Source: Amycolatopsis eburnea (GTDB lineage Bacteria; Actinomycetota; Actinomycetes; Mycobacteriales; Pseudonocardiaceae). Taken from it: DNA of 64,000 nucleotides. Shown here piece by piece: positions 24,999 through 35,629 of the stretch (the stretch's first letter is position 1; every line of letters begins with the position of its first letter). The notes below the pieces were generated by a model, which ran no database searches, was not told the origin of the DNA, and worked only from the letters and a program-made list of their open reading frames with translations. The stretch is from positions 1,178,001-1,242,000 of the forward strand of contig NZ_RSEC01000036.1 in assembly GCF_003937945.1 (NCBI RefSeq), read 5' to 3'. Made by a program: the position numbers and the translations under genes.

Positions 24999-25041
24999 TT
25001 GTCCACAGCTGTGCATACCTGTGGACAACTTCTGTGGACAA
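24999..25041. promoter_or_regulatory. Cluster of three perfect DnaA boxes
   Basis: TTGTCCACA at 24999-25007 and its reverse TGTGGACAA at 25020-25028 and 25033-25041. All three match the TTGTCCACA form used by high-GC actinobacterial origins. The first two form an inverted repeat with 11-bp arms (GTTGTCCACAG / CTGTGGACAAC, 24998-25029), so the structure could also fold as a terminator for the TetR gene, whose stop codon is adjacent at 25042. No dnaA or dnaN gene is nearby, so this is not obviously the chromosomal origin. Confidence 0.6.
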
Positions 25042-25689
25042 CTACGATTGTTCCCCGAACCGGGCCGCCAAGTATCCCTTCACCACGTACTTCGCCTCGG
25101 CGACGATCTTCTCGTCCCCCCTCGGCTCCTTCCGGAACGCCAGCTTCAGCAGCGCGTCCGCCACCTCGTTGGCGATGCCGATCGCGAACCGCAGGTCCTC
25201 GACCGGCCGATCCACCTGCGTGGCCACCAGGTCCGTCAGCGAATCGACGATCACCGCGTTGTTGTCGCGGGTCTCGTCCAGCAGCTGGCGGTCGATGATG
25301 TCGCCGAAGTGGACCTTCGAAAACCCGGGGACCGAGCGGTGCATCTCGAGGTAGATGTCGAGGATCGAGTCGACGACGTCCCACCAGTGTTCCGGGCCGA
25401 GCTGCTTGAGGCGCTCGTTCACCGCGCCCACGAACCTCTCCAGGTTGCGGGCGGTAAGCGCTTGCACCACGGCGCGCTTGTCCGGGAAGAACTGGTACAG
25501 CGACCCCACGGCGACACCCGCGCGCTTGGCGATCAGGGTGGTCGTCAGCGCGTCGTAACCGAGCTCGTCGATCAACGCCGCGCTCGCGTCGAGCATCTGC
25601 TCGACGCGCTTGGCGCTGCGTTGCTGAACCGGCTGGCGGCGCAAGGGGGTGGCTTCTGCCGGCACCTTCGCGGCCTGGATGTCGGACAC
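25042..25689 (-). CDS. TetR-family transcriptional regulator
   Basis: 215 residues. The DNA-binding helix-turn-helix lies at about 22-68 (RVEQMLDASAALIDELGYDALTT, then IAKRAGVAVGSLYQFFPDKRAVV). The C-terminal helices form a ligand domain of TetR type. GTG start with gaggag spaced correctly. Divergent from a beta-glucosidase/MFS pair. A perfect 14-bp palindrome in the shared 130-bp promoter is a likely operator. The expected inducer would be a sugar or glycoside, by context only. Confidence 0.88.
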   Translation of the reverse strand: MSDIQAAKVPAEATPLRRQPVQQRSAKRVEQMLDASAALIDELGYDALTTTLIAKRAGVAVGSLYQFFPDKRAVVQALTARNLERFVGAVNERLKQLGPEHWWDVVDSILDIYLEMHRSVPGFSKVHFGDIIDRQLLDETRDNNAVIVDSLTDLVATQVDRPVEDLRFAIGIANEVADALLKLAFRKEPRGDEKIVAEAKYVVKGYLAARFGEQS

Positions 25690-25781
25690 GGCGCTCCTCC
25701 TCGTCTGATCTGGGACTTTATCGTGCCGACGGGGTTCCCCACGGACGAGTGAAGACCTAGTATATGAGAACTTTTCATGTT

Positions 25782-25795
25782 CACCCGTACGGGTG
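25782..25795. promoter_or_regulatory. Palindromic operator candidate, TetR/glucosidase promoter
   Basis: CACCCGTACGGGTG is a perfect 14-bp palindrome, 24 bp before the glucosidase GTG. Just upstream, ATGAGAACTTTTCAT is a second, one-mismatch inverted repeat overlapping an AT-rich stretch that probably holds the promoter -10 region. Confidence 0.55.
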
Positions 25796-25801
25796 TCCTG
25801 A

Positions 25802-28388
<2,587 letters not shown>

Positions 28389-28399
28389 GAGCTTTGGAA

Positions 28400-28451
28400 C
28401 CGCGGGCCGGTGCCGGTCGGGGGAGGGGAGTGCAACGGCACCGGCCCGCGG
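28400..28451 (+). terminator. Strong stem-loop after the MFS gene
   Basis: CCGCGGGCCGGTGCCG and its exact complement CGGCACCGGCCCGCGG form a perfect 16-bp stem around a 20-base G-rich loop, 12 bp after the stop. Confidence 0.75.
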
Positions 28452-28814
28452 AATTCAGGGACCGCCCGGGAGGGCGGATCGCCACGGCCGAACCAGTGGT
28501 CCATACCGGGGCTTGATGATCAATCTAGCGGGCGATTACCGCTCCGGCTAGGCCTAACGCGGAATTTTTTCGATTAATCGCGGAACGGTTCGGGATGATG
28601 GCCGAGGGCTGGTTCGCGCTGCTCGGGGGTGCGGGCGAAACAGCCCTCGGCCGGGGCGAGTACCGGCGCGGGTCCGATGGGGCGATCGGCCGGCCGCGCT
28701 CGCCGGATCAGGGGAGGACGCCACTTTCTCCAGGAAAGATGCGCTTCCTCTCGGGGAGGACGTCACTTTCCCTAGGAAAGATGCGTGTCCTCACGCGGAC
28801 TTCACTTGACGGGG
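28452..28814. other. Intergenic stretch without a gene
   Basis: Between the MFS terminator and a leftward small gene. It holds a CGATTAATCG palindrome at 28571-28580 after a T-run, and a tandem 42-bp repeat at its right end. A 76-codon open reading across it has no codon bias and I do not accept it. Confidence 0.5.
28711..28794. repeat. Tandem pair of 42-bp repeats
   Basis: Unit 1 28711-28752 and unit 2 28753-28794, about 80% identical, both beginning GGGGAGGACG and ending in CCTC plus two bases. Each centre is an inverted repeat, CTTTCTCCAGGAAAG in the first and CTTTCCCTAGGAAAG in the second; the latter has perfect 6-bp arms. Non-coding. Confidence 0.8.
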
Positions 28815-29228
28815 TCAGGCGGTGACCGCTCGGCGCGGGTTCACGAGCGCGTGGCGACCGGTGGTCTCCGCCGCGGTGGGGGCCGGGTGGGCCGGGACCG
28901 GGCTCTTGCGGCGGCCCTGCAGGCGGCGGTCGGACGGCGCCTGCTGCTGCGGGGCCAGCCCGCCGGCCACCAGGTGTTCGTGCGCGACCTGCCAGACCGA
29001 GCACGGCGCCTTGCAGCGGTGCCACCGGGTCGAGCAGGTCGGGCAGTCGCCGCGCTCGTCGGGCTCGTGCATCTTCAGCATCGCGCGCCACGCCTCCGTC
29101 AAGCGGGGCAGTTCGGAGCGCGCGACCGAGACGAGCGACTGGGCGTCGGCGCGGTTCGCCAGGTCGGTCAGCATGTCGAGGCGCTCCCAGACCGCGTTGC
29201 GGAGGACCTGCCCGAGTACCTGATCCAT
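28815..29228 (-). CDS. Small Cys-rich protein, possible zinc ribbon
   Basis: 137 residues. A helical N-terminal half (VLGQVLRNAVWERLDML, LVSVARSELPRLTEAWRAML) is followed by Cys62-x2-Cys65-x6-Cys72-x3-Cys76 (CPTCSTRWHRCKAPC), which could bind zinc. The C-terminal 50 residues are basic, Pro/Ala-rich and probably unstructured. Not recognised as a named family. It lies 12 bp downstream of another small gene on the same strand. Both are divergent from an XRE-TPR regulator, a neighbourhood that suggests a regulatory or regulator-partner role. Confidence 0.7.
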   Translation of the reverse strand: MDQVLGQVLRNAVWERLDMLTDLANRADAQSLVSVARSELPRLTEAWRAMLKMHEPDERGDCPTCSTRWHRCKAPCSVWQVAHEHLVAGGLAPQQQAPSDRRLQGRRKSPVPAHPAPTAAETTGRHALVNPRRAVTA

Positions 29229-29240
29229 GTCAGCTCACCG

Positions 29241-29633
29241 TTACCTTTCCGCCATCTTGGCGGCTTCGTTGAGCGCGGCGCGCAGCTGGCCGAGCTGGCC
29301 GGACGTCAGCCGCGCGGTCTCGCCGGGGGGCGAGACCAGTACCACCTGGTTGTCTTCGACGAACACCGTCACCGCGCGTTCCCGGCTGATCAGGTCGCCG
29401 CACTGCACCCGCCACACGAGCTGACCGCCCTCGTAGTGGCGGACGCTCGCGGTGCGGGGGTCCACCGCGGCGGCCGGGGTGACGGGACGGACGGCGGAGA
29501 CGGGAGAGACCGTCGCGACCGCCGGCCGCACGGCGCGGGTGGCCGTGCCGGCATGTCCTCCTGCGAACGAGTCCACGAACTCCACGCCCTTCTCCGCTCT
29601 GTCGAAAGTCTTCGAAGATGCCTTCTGCAACAT
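29241..29633 (-). CDS. Small hypothetical protein with a C-terminal beta domain
   Basis: About 130 residues from ATG at 29633 (MLQKASSKTFDRAEKG). An earlier TTG would add 26 poorly conserved-looking residues. The N-terminal part is polar and Ala/Val/Pro-rich. The C-terminal half (SVRHYEGGQLVWRVQCGDLI, VTVFVEDNQVVLVSPPGE, LTSGQLGQLRAALNEA) reads as a small beta sheet plus a helix. No known family. First gene of the two-gene leftward unit facing the XRE-TPR regulator; 270 bp of shared upstream DNA holds both promoters. Confidence 0.65.
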   Translation of the reverse strand: MLQKASSKTFDRAEKGVEFVDSFAGGHAGTATRAVRPAVATVSPVSAVRPVTPAAAVDPRTASVRHYEGGQLVWRVQCGDLISRERAVTVFVEDNQVVLVSPPGETARLTSGQLGQLRAALNEAAKMAER

Positions 29634-29903
29634 CTCTTTGTCACAACGCTGCGGTTTTCGTAGCTCTCCGTGATCGCTGCCGGTGTCCGGGCGGTGACGG
29701 AGATCTGACAACTACAGTGAGGTGCAACCGGCTGCGATAGAAGGTCGAAATGGCGTCATAGCGGTGACCGGACTCGGTTCCACGGTAAGCGGTCAACGGA
29801 CTTCGCCCGGACCGATCAGGGCGCCAGTTCGGCAGTTCACACGGTTCACCAGGTTTGCCTACGCTGTTTCACAGACGCCCGACCGGACAGTGGAGGGGGC
29901 GCG

Positions 29904-31289
29904 ATGGACGCCAGTAACGGTGGCAGTGCCGAAGCCCGGCAGAGCCACGCGGTTCCCGCTGACGCGTGGGAGCAGCCCGAGATGAGAGCTGCTCTCGCGA
30001 CGCGCGAGATCAGCGGCGTCTACCGCCTCTTGCGCAAGCACGGTGTCTCGCAGCGCCAGATCGCCGCGATGACCGGACAGTCCCAGTCCGAGGTGTCCGA
30101 GATCCTCAAGGGTCGCCAGGTCATGGCCTACGACGTGCTCACGCGCATCGCCGACGGCCTTGGTGTCCCGCGGGGGTACATGGGCCTCGCCTACGACGAG
30201 GCCACGGCGATACGCGTCGTCGGCTCCGCCGACGGCCAGCAGGCTGAGGAGGACGAGTCCGTGAAGCGACGGAGGTTCCTCGCGCACGCCGCCCAGGTCA
30301 CGATGGGTGCGGCGGTGTTCGGTCCGGAATCGGGCACCTGGTCGGCGGGACCGGCGCGCACGCCGGCGCCCGGCCGCATCGGCATGACCGACGTGCGCCA
30401 GGTGGAAGCCGCGACGCGCGCGCTCCGGGCGCTGGACTACCAGTACGGCGGCGGGTTCTGCCGCGACGCCGTCGTGGCGCAGCTGTCCTGGGGACAGCAG
30501 ATGCTCGAGGCGCACGGCACGGAAATCGTCAAGAACCGCCTGTACGTGGCGCTGGCCGACCTCCACTCGCTGGCCGGCTGGACCTCCTTCGACACCGGCC
30601 TGATGGACTCCGCCCGCGGGCACTTCGCGAACGCGCTGGACCTGGCCAAGCAGGGCGAGAACCACCCGCTGGTGGCCAACGTCCTCTACCGCATGGGCCG
30701 CGTCTACCTGCACCAGGACGCCCCGAACGACGCGCTGAAGCTGTTCCAGCTCGGCCAGATCGCCGCCCAGGAAAGCGGTTCCGAGCTGGCGGTTTCCGTG
30801 CTGTGCGCGAACGAGGCCTGGGCCTACGCGATGATGGGCAACGAAGAGCAGGCCGTGAAGCTGCTCGGCCGGAGCAAGGACGAGTTCGAGCGCGCCAACC
30901 TGGCCGAGGCCGAGTCCTGGGTGAAGTTCTTCACCGAGACCGACGTCTACGCCATGGTCGGCACCGTCCACACGGTCCTCGCGCAGAAGAACGCCGAGCA
31001 CACCAAGTACGCGATCCCGGCGCTGACCAGGGCCGTCGACTCCTACGACGACGAAATGGCCCGCTCCAAGACGTTCATGCTGAGCGCGCTGGCCACCAAC
31101 CACCTGCTCGACGGCGACCTCGACCACGGCGCCAAGGTCGGCGGCAAGGCCATCGACTGCGCCGAGGGCATCAAGTCCGAGCGGGTCAAGGACCGGATGC
31201 GGCCGCTGCAGGAAGAGGCGGAGCGCCGCCGCAACAACGCCGACGCACGTGACCTCGCCGATCGCCTCCACGCTTTCTACGCCGCATAA
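29904..31289 (+). CDS. XRE-family regulator with TPR-like domain
   Basis: 461 residues. Helix-turn-helix at about 35-90 (LLRKHGVSQRQIAAMTGQSQSEVSEILKGRQVM) is followed by a linker with a Tat-like RRRFLAHAAQ stretch (residues about 123-132), probably not a real export signal in a DNA-binding protein. From about 160 there are repeated helical pairs (ALADLHSLAGW, VLYRMGRVYLHQ, SVLCANEAWAYAMMG, ALTRAVDSYDDEMA) like tetratricopeptide repeats. Actinomycete relatives are developmental or antibiotic regulators, from memory. Start ATG with ggaggggg. The next gene starts 41 bp inside its 3' end. Confidence 0.85.
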   Translation: MDASNGGSAEARQSHAVPADAWEQPEMRAALATREISGVYRLLRKHGVSQRQIAAMTGQSQSEVSEILKGRQVMAYDVLTRIADGLGVPRGYMGLAYDEATAIRVVGSADGQQAEEDESVKRRRFLAHAAQVTMGAAVFGPESGTWSAGPARTPAPGRIGMTDVRQVEAATRALRALDYQYGGGFCRDAVVAQLSWGQQMLEAHGTEIVKNRLYVALADLHSLAGWTSFDTGLMDSARGHFANALDLAKQGENHPLVANVLYRMGRVYLHQDAPNDALKLFQLGQIAAQESGSELAVSVLCANEAWAYAMMGNEEQAVKLLGRSKDEFERANLAEAESWVKFFTETDVYAMVGTVHTVLAQKNAEHTKYAIPALTRAVDSYDDEMARSKTFMLSALATNHLLDGDLDHGAKVGGKAIDCAEGIKSERVKDRMRPLQEEAERRRNNADARDLADRLHAFYAA

Positions 31290-32208
31290 CGCCGGGGGCA
31301 GCGGGGACACCGGGGCCGTCTTGGCCGGCCGGTTCACAGCCGGGAAACTGCGCGGCGTGCTGGCGGAGACGTGCGCCCTGCTCGGGGTCGACCCGGCGGG
31401 CGCGCGGCTGCTGCGGTTCACCAACAACGCGGTGTACGCGCTGGTCAGCGCCCCGCTCGTGATCCGGATCGTCGGCTCGACCCGGCTGCGGCACCGCGTC
31501 GGCACCGTCGTGCGCGTGGCCCGGCACTTCGAACGCCACGGCGTCCCCGCGATCCGGCTCCTCGACGGCGTCGAGCAGCCCCTGGAGGTCGGCGGGCACC
31601 TGGTGACCGCGTGGCACCAGGTGCCGAGCATCGGCCGCCCGGCGACCGCCACCGACCTCGCCCGGCTGCTGCGCCAGGTGCACGCGCTGCCCGCGCCCGA
31701 CGGCCTCGCCGAGTGGGCGCCGTTCGCCGCGGTGCGGGCCCGGGTGTCCGACGCCGAAGAGCTCGGCGACGCCGACCGTGAGTTCCTGCTGGAGCGCTGT
31801 GCCGAGCTCGAAGACCGGCTGGCCGGGCTGGACTTCCCGCTGGCCAGGGGCCTGGTCCACGGCGACGCGTACCCCGGCAACGTCATCCCCGGCCCGGACG
31901 GCCCGGTGCTCTGCGACTTCGATTCCTCGTGCGTCGGCCCGCCGGAGTGGGACCTGACGCCGCTGGCCGTCGGCCGCGAGCGGTTCGGTGACCCGCCGGT
32001 GCACTACCGGACGTTCGCCGCGGCCTACGGCTTCGACGTGACGTCGTGGTCCGGGTTCGCGGTGCTCCGCGGCATCCGCGAGCTGAAGCTGACGACGAGC
32101 GTGCTGCCCATCCTGCGCAGCCGGCCGCAGGTCCGGCCGGAGCTGTTCCGCCGGTTGGCCGACCTCCGCAGCGGCCGGACGGACGTGCGCTGGACGCGTT
32201 ACCGCTGA
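31249..32208 (+). CDS. Aminoglycoside phosphotransferase-family kinase (APH fold)
   Basis: 319 residues from GTG at 31249, overlapping the regulator by 41 bp; a later start near TTG 31321 is possible. Kinase-like marks: LLRFTNNAVYALVS (nucleotide region), PLVIRIVGST, catalytic loop LVHGDAYPGNVI (HGDxxxxN) and metal-binding LCDFDSSCVG. Such proteins phosphorylate small molecules such as antibiotics, choline or sugars, so resistance cannot be assumed. Co-transcribed with the XRE-TPR gene. Confidence 0.8.
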   Translation: MTSPIASTLSTPHNAGGSGDTGAVLAGRFTAGKLRGVLAETCALLGVDPAGARLLRFTNNAVYALVSAPLVIRIVGSTRLRHRVGTVVRVARHFERHGVPAIRLLDGVEQPLEVGGHLVTAWHQVPSIGRPATATDLARLLRQVHALPAPDGLAEWAPFAAVRARVSDAEELGDADREFLLERCAELEDRLAGLDFPLARGLVHGDAYPGNVIPGPDGPVLCDFDSSCVGPPEWDLTPLAVGRERFGDPPVHYRTFAAAYGFDVTSWSGFAVLRGIRELKLTTSVLPILRSRPQVRPELFRRLADLRSGRTDVRWTRYR

Positions 32209-32419
32209 CCGTCATCTGTCACTTCATGTGACCGGGACCACAGTCTGCACGTGCATTCGCCGACTGCAAATGACCGTTCGTCGCTTCGGAAATGGCGTCC
32301 GCTCAGGGTAGAAAGTTCGGCCCGACGGGTCGCCCCCAATGGTCTACCCGTCATCCCAATGCGCAACTTGCAGCTACGCGCCGTGACTTCGCGCCGGTTC
32401 TACCAGCGGGGAAGGGCTT

Positions 32420-33448
32420 TCAGGAGGCGACGACGGGCGCCCGCGTCAGCACGACGGCGAACCCGAAGGCCAGCCCCATCACGGTCAGCTCCAGCGTCGC
32501 CCACGCGGCGAGCGCGGTCCGCTGGTGCCGGACGATCTGCGGCATCAGCCGCCAGCGGACGTTCGCGCCCAGCAGCGCGATGGCGGCGGTGCACACCGCC
32601 TTCAGGATGAGCAGCTGCCCGTACGGCGTCGTGAAGATCGCCGCCCAGAACCCGATGGTCGGGTTGAGCGAGACCTCGACCAGCCCGTTGAACAGGCCGG
32701 TCGCCGCGGAGATGACCAGGCAGAGCGTCGCGAGCTTCGAGAACCGCGGCAGCGCGTGCGCCAGCAGCGTCCGGTTCGCCACCAGGAGCACGGCCATCGC
32801 GCCGAGGCCGCCGGTCCAGGCGACGGCGCTCATGACGTGCAGCTCCATCGAGATCATCGTGTAGTCGTGGTAGTTCCAGTTCGACGCGTGCCCGGTGACC
32901 GGCAGCGGCAGCAGCGCGAACAGGCCCAGCCCGACGCGCACCTCCGCGGGCACCTTCTCGCCGAACCGCAGCGCCAGCGCGCCGATCCCGGCGTGGGCGA
33001 GCGCGAGCACGGCGACGATGACGAGCGCCTTCCCGGCGCCGACGTCGGCGATGTACTGCCCGATGTCCGACGGTGAGAGCGTCGACGAGCCCGGCTTGTA
33101 CTCCGCGGTCTGCAGGATCAGCGCGACGACCGCGGTCGTGGCCCAGACGAGCGCGGCCGCGACGCCGGCCGGGCGGGCCAGCCGCATGATCGGCTCGGTG
33201 AGCTTCGGCCGGTCGTAGCCGACGAGCACGGACAGCAGCGCGAGCCCGATGGTCGTGACCGCGGCCAGGTCGAGCAGGACCCGCACGACCGGGATGCCGG
33301 CCGAGACCACCGCGTCGGGCTGCACCACGCCGGGAACCGGCGCGGTGGCGGTGAGCGCGACGCCGATGAGGGCGCCGAGCAGGCCCGCCGTGACGACGCA
33401 CAGCAGCGTCGAATAGCGGACGTTCGTGGTGGTCTCGGCCTGCGTCAT
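32420..33448 (-). CDS. copD: CopD-family copper resistance membrane protein
   Basis: 342 residues, about eight membrane helices. CopD marks: HASNWNYHDYTMISMELHVMSAVAWTGGLGAM holding conserved histidines near residues 190-205, and FSKLATLCLVISAATGLFNG. It probably moves copper across the membrane with CopC. It is the last gene of a four-gene leftward operon and its ATG overlaps the CopC stop by 1 bp. Confidence 0.88.
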   Translation of the reverse strand: MTQAETTTNVRYSTLLCVVTAGLLGALIGVALTATAPVPGVVQPDAVVSAGIPVVRVLLDLAAVTTIGLALLSVLVGYDRPKLTEPIMRLARPAGVAAALVWATTAVVALILQTAEYKPGSSTLSPSDIGQYIADVGAGKALVIVAVLALAHAGIGALALRFGEKVPAEVRVGLGLFALLPLPVTGHASNWNYHDYTMISMELHVMSAVAWTGGLGAMAVLLVANRTLLAHALPRFSKLATLCLVISAATGLFNGLVEVSLNPTIGFWAAIFTTPYGQLLILKAVCTAAIALLGANVRWRLMPQIVRHQRTALAAWATLELTVMGLAFGFAVVLTRAPVVAS

Positions 33449-33999
33449 CAGTTCTTCTCTTCGACTTTGCCGCCCGAGCGCAGGGCGACGGTCAGCCCGA
33501 TGGCCAGCAGCACGACGGCGCCGGCGATCCAGACCCAGATCGGCACCCCGGTGGACGACGACTGCTGCGGCGACGCCGAGGACGCGCTGCCCGGCGAGCG
33601 GGCCGCGTCGACGGTCGCCGGCGTGCCGGTGCCCGCCGCGGTCAGGGTGAAGGTGAGCTCACCGGTCACCGGGTGGCCGTCCGCGGACAGCACCCGGTAG
33701 CCGACGGTGTACTTCCCCGCCGGGCCGAGCGGCCGCAGCGGCGCGCTGATGACGTTGTTCACCACGCTGATCGGCCCCTCGGCCCACTGGCCGCCGCCGG
33801 GTCCGGTCACCGCGATCTGGTTGACGTCCGCGCCCTGCACGTACTGGTCGAACGTCAGGCTGATCTTCTGCGGGCCGGCGGCCACGGACGAGCCGTTCGC
33901 CGGGTCCGAGGAGATCAGCACGTTGTGCGCCAGCGCCGGGGTGGCCGTGCCGAGCACGGCCACCACCGTCAACGCCAGCGCGACGAGCGCCTTCCGCAT
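33448..33999 (-). CDS. copC: CopC-family periplasmic-type copper-binding protein
   Basis: 183 residues. Signal peptide 1-24 cleaves before AHNVLISSDPANGS, exposing the N-terminal His used in copper binding. The beta-sandwich contains LTFDQYVQG and the metal-site LSADGHPVTGEL. A Ser/Pro/Thr linker leads to a C-terminal membrane helix (VWIAGAVVLLAIGLTVAL) and a charged tail, so the protein is anchored, unlike soluble proteobacterial CopC. Between YcnI and CopD genes with no gaps. Confidence 0.92.
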   Translation of the reverse strand: MRKALVALALTVVAVLGTATPALAHNVLISSDPANGSSVAAGPQKISLTFDQYVQGADVNQIAVTGPGGGQWAEGPISVVNNVISAPLRPLGPAGKYTVGYRVLSADGHPVTGELTFTLTAAGTGTPATVDAARSPGSASSASPQQSSSTGVPIWVWIAGAVVLLAIGLTVALRSGGKVEEKN

Positions 34000-34758
34000 T
34001 TAGCTGTTGCCTCCCGACTTGGCCGTGGCCTTGCGGGCCCGGATGGTCGCGCCGGCCCCGACGCCGAGGCCGACGGCGCCGACGAGCAGGCCGGCCCCGC
34101 CCAGCCAGCGGGCCGTGCTGTCGGACGACGACGCCGCCGCTTCAGTGTGCTCCCCGGTGGTGGACGCCGTGCCCGCGGCCATCCCGTGCTCGTCGCCTTC
34201 GGACTTCGCGGCCAGCTTCACGACCGGCGCCGGGTGCTCCGGCTCCTCGCCGCCCGCCGGGGTCGGCTGGTTCCAGTCGACGACCTTGCCGTCGCTGTAG
34301 GTCTGGTGCGCCGGGAACTCGACCTGGTCCACGTTGGTGGGCAGCGGGCCGAAGGAGACCGAGAACTCCTGGTAGTCGGTGGCCTTCAGCTCGCTGCCCG
34401 GCTGCGCGGTCCACGTCACCGCGGTGACGGCTTCGGTGACCTGCGTGCCGTTGTCCTTGGTGATCGGGGCCGGCAGCTTCGACTTGGTGACCTCGGCGGT
34501 CCAGCCGGGGACCGGCTTCGTCCGCACCGAGCCGATGCCGTAGTCCGCCTTGAAGTCGACGACGACCTTGGTGGTCTTGACGGGGTCCTTCTCCTCGCTC
34601 GGCACGCGGAAGACGATCGCCGCGTAGCCGCCCTTCGTGGGCTGCGGGCCGTAGACGTTGGCGGTGACGTGGGCGGACGCGACGCCCGCGCCGAGGAGAC
34701 CGGCGGCACCGACGGTGGCGGCGAGGAAACCGGCGCGCTTGAAGACGTGCTGGGACAT
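34000..34758 (-). CDS. YcnI-like (DUF1775) copper-associated membrane protein
   Basis: 252 residues. The signal peptide ends VASA, giving a mature start HVTANVYGPQP with the N-terminal His that ligates copper in YcnI proteins. The DUF1775 domain runs to about 175 (YAAIVFRVPSEE, VPGWTAEV, EFSVSFGPLP, EFPAHQTYSDGKVVDWNQP). Then comes a polar linker and a C-terminal helix (LGGAGLLVGAVGLGVGAG) with a basic tail. Expected to act as a copper chaperone with CopC/CopD, whose genes follow without space. Confidence 0.9.
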   Translation of the reverse strand: MSQHVFKRAGFLAATVGAAGLLGAGVASAHVTANVYGPQPTKGGYAAIVFRVPSEEKDPVKTTKVVVDFKADYGIGSVRTKPVPGWTAEVTKSKLPAPITKDNGTQVTEAVTAVTWTAQPGSELKATDYQEFSVSFGPLPTNVDQVEFPAHQTYSDGKVVDWNQPTPAGGEEPEHPAPVVKLAAKSEGDEHGMAAGTASTTGEHTEAAASSSDSTARWLGGAGLLVGAVGLGVGAGATIRARKATAKSGGNS

Positions 34759-34830
34759 GGGTTCACTCCTGATGAACTCAGTAAGGGGCAGCGGACTCGG
34801 GGGTCCGCTGTGTCGGGGGTGAGCTGGGTT

Positions 34831-35376
34831 TCAGGAGTGGGCAGGCGGGCCGCGCCGCCCGTGGATCCGGCGCAGGTCGACGCCGACGAGGTGGTCCGGG
34901 CCGCCCTCGCGGGCGGGGACGAGCGCGGGAGCCGCGGCCGGGACCGGCAGCGGGGTGAGCAGCCGCGGCAGGATCGCGCGCAGCACGGCCAGCACCGTGA
35001 GCAGCGTCGCGTCCGCGCGGGCGAGCAGGAGCGCGGTGAGCAGGGTCGCGACCGCGTGCGCGGCGATCATCCCGGCGCCGGCGGGATCCGGCGCCGAGTA
35101 CATGTCGTGGTGCCCGGCGAGCGTGGTGAGCAGCAGGTGCATCACCAGCTGGGCGGTCCCGAGCAGGGTGATCGTGGCCACCGGGCCGCGGGCCTTGCGG
35201 GTGAGCGCGGTGGCCGTCCAGCCGAACAGGCCGGTGAGCAGCAGCGTCATCGCCGGGTCGGGCAGGCCGCCGTCGGCGAGCCGGTGTGCGGTAACGGAAA
35301 GTACCGCGGCACTCACGGCGAGCAACGCACCCCGGGTGGCGCCGAGCACAGCGGGTCGCCGTGCCGGAACGCTCAT
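34831..35376 (-). CDS. Small integral membrane protein, first gene of the copper operon
   Basis: 181 residues from ATG at 35376. About five membrane helices (LGATRGALLAVSAAVLSV, PAMTLLLTGLFGWTATAL, TITLLGTAQLVMHLLLTTLAG, MIAAHAVATLLTALLLA, LLTVLAVLRAILPRLL). His and Met residues cluster in HHDMYSAP and LVMHLL, which could touch copper. No family is recognised with confidence. It lies 72 bp upstream of the ycnI-like gene on the same strand, so a copper-related role is inferred from position only. Confidence 0.7.
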   Translation of the reverse strand: MSVPARRPAVLGATRGALLAVSAAVLSVTAHRLADGGLPDPAMTLLLTGLFGWTATALTRKARGPVATITLLGTAQLVMHLLLTTLAGHHDMYSAPDPAGAGMIAAHAVATLLTALLLARADATLLTVLAVLRAILPRLLTPLPVPAAAPALVPAREGGPDHLVGVDLRRIHGRRGPPAHS

Positions 35377-35629
35377 GAGCAGCAGCTTAAGGGACCTGCC
35401 CCCGGGTGAGCGTGTGATCCCGTGCAGTGAGCACACACCGAGTACACGCCGCACGCCACGCCGTGGTTCAGCTCATTTCTTGCCGATCCGGGCGGGTTGG
35501 GCCACGGTGGGCGGAACCGGTAGCCGACGACGGGGGTTTGGACCGGCTGCGCTCTGGGTACTGAGCCGTCGGTCAGCAACTAGCCCGTTCGGGTGAAGGC
35601 CGGCGTGAAGGGCGGGAGAGCGGACACGG

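Noticed and set aside
24999-25041. Chromosomal origin of replication
   Set aside because: Only three boxes, no AT-rich unwinding element and no dnaA/dnaN neighbours; I report only a DnaA-box cluster.
28595-28825. A 76-codon reading over the 42-bp repeats
   Set aside because: Internal repeats come from the DNA repeats, there is no RBS, and the codon bias does not match neighbours.
30360-30420. Tat signal in the XRE-TPR regulator (the RRRFLAHAAQ segment lies slightly upstream, near 30270)
   Set aside because: The segment is internal, after a DNA-binding domain; export of the protein is implausible.
31249-32208. Aminoglycoside resistance gene
   Set aside because: The APH fold is clear but many actinobacterial members act on other small molecules; nothing in sequence or context shows antibiotic resistance.
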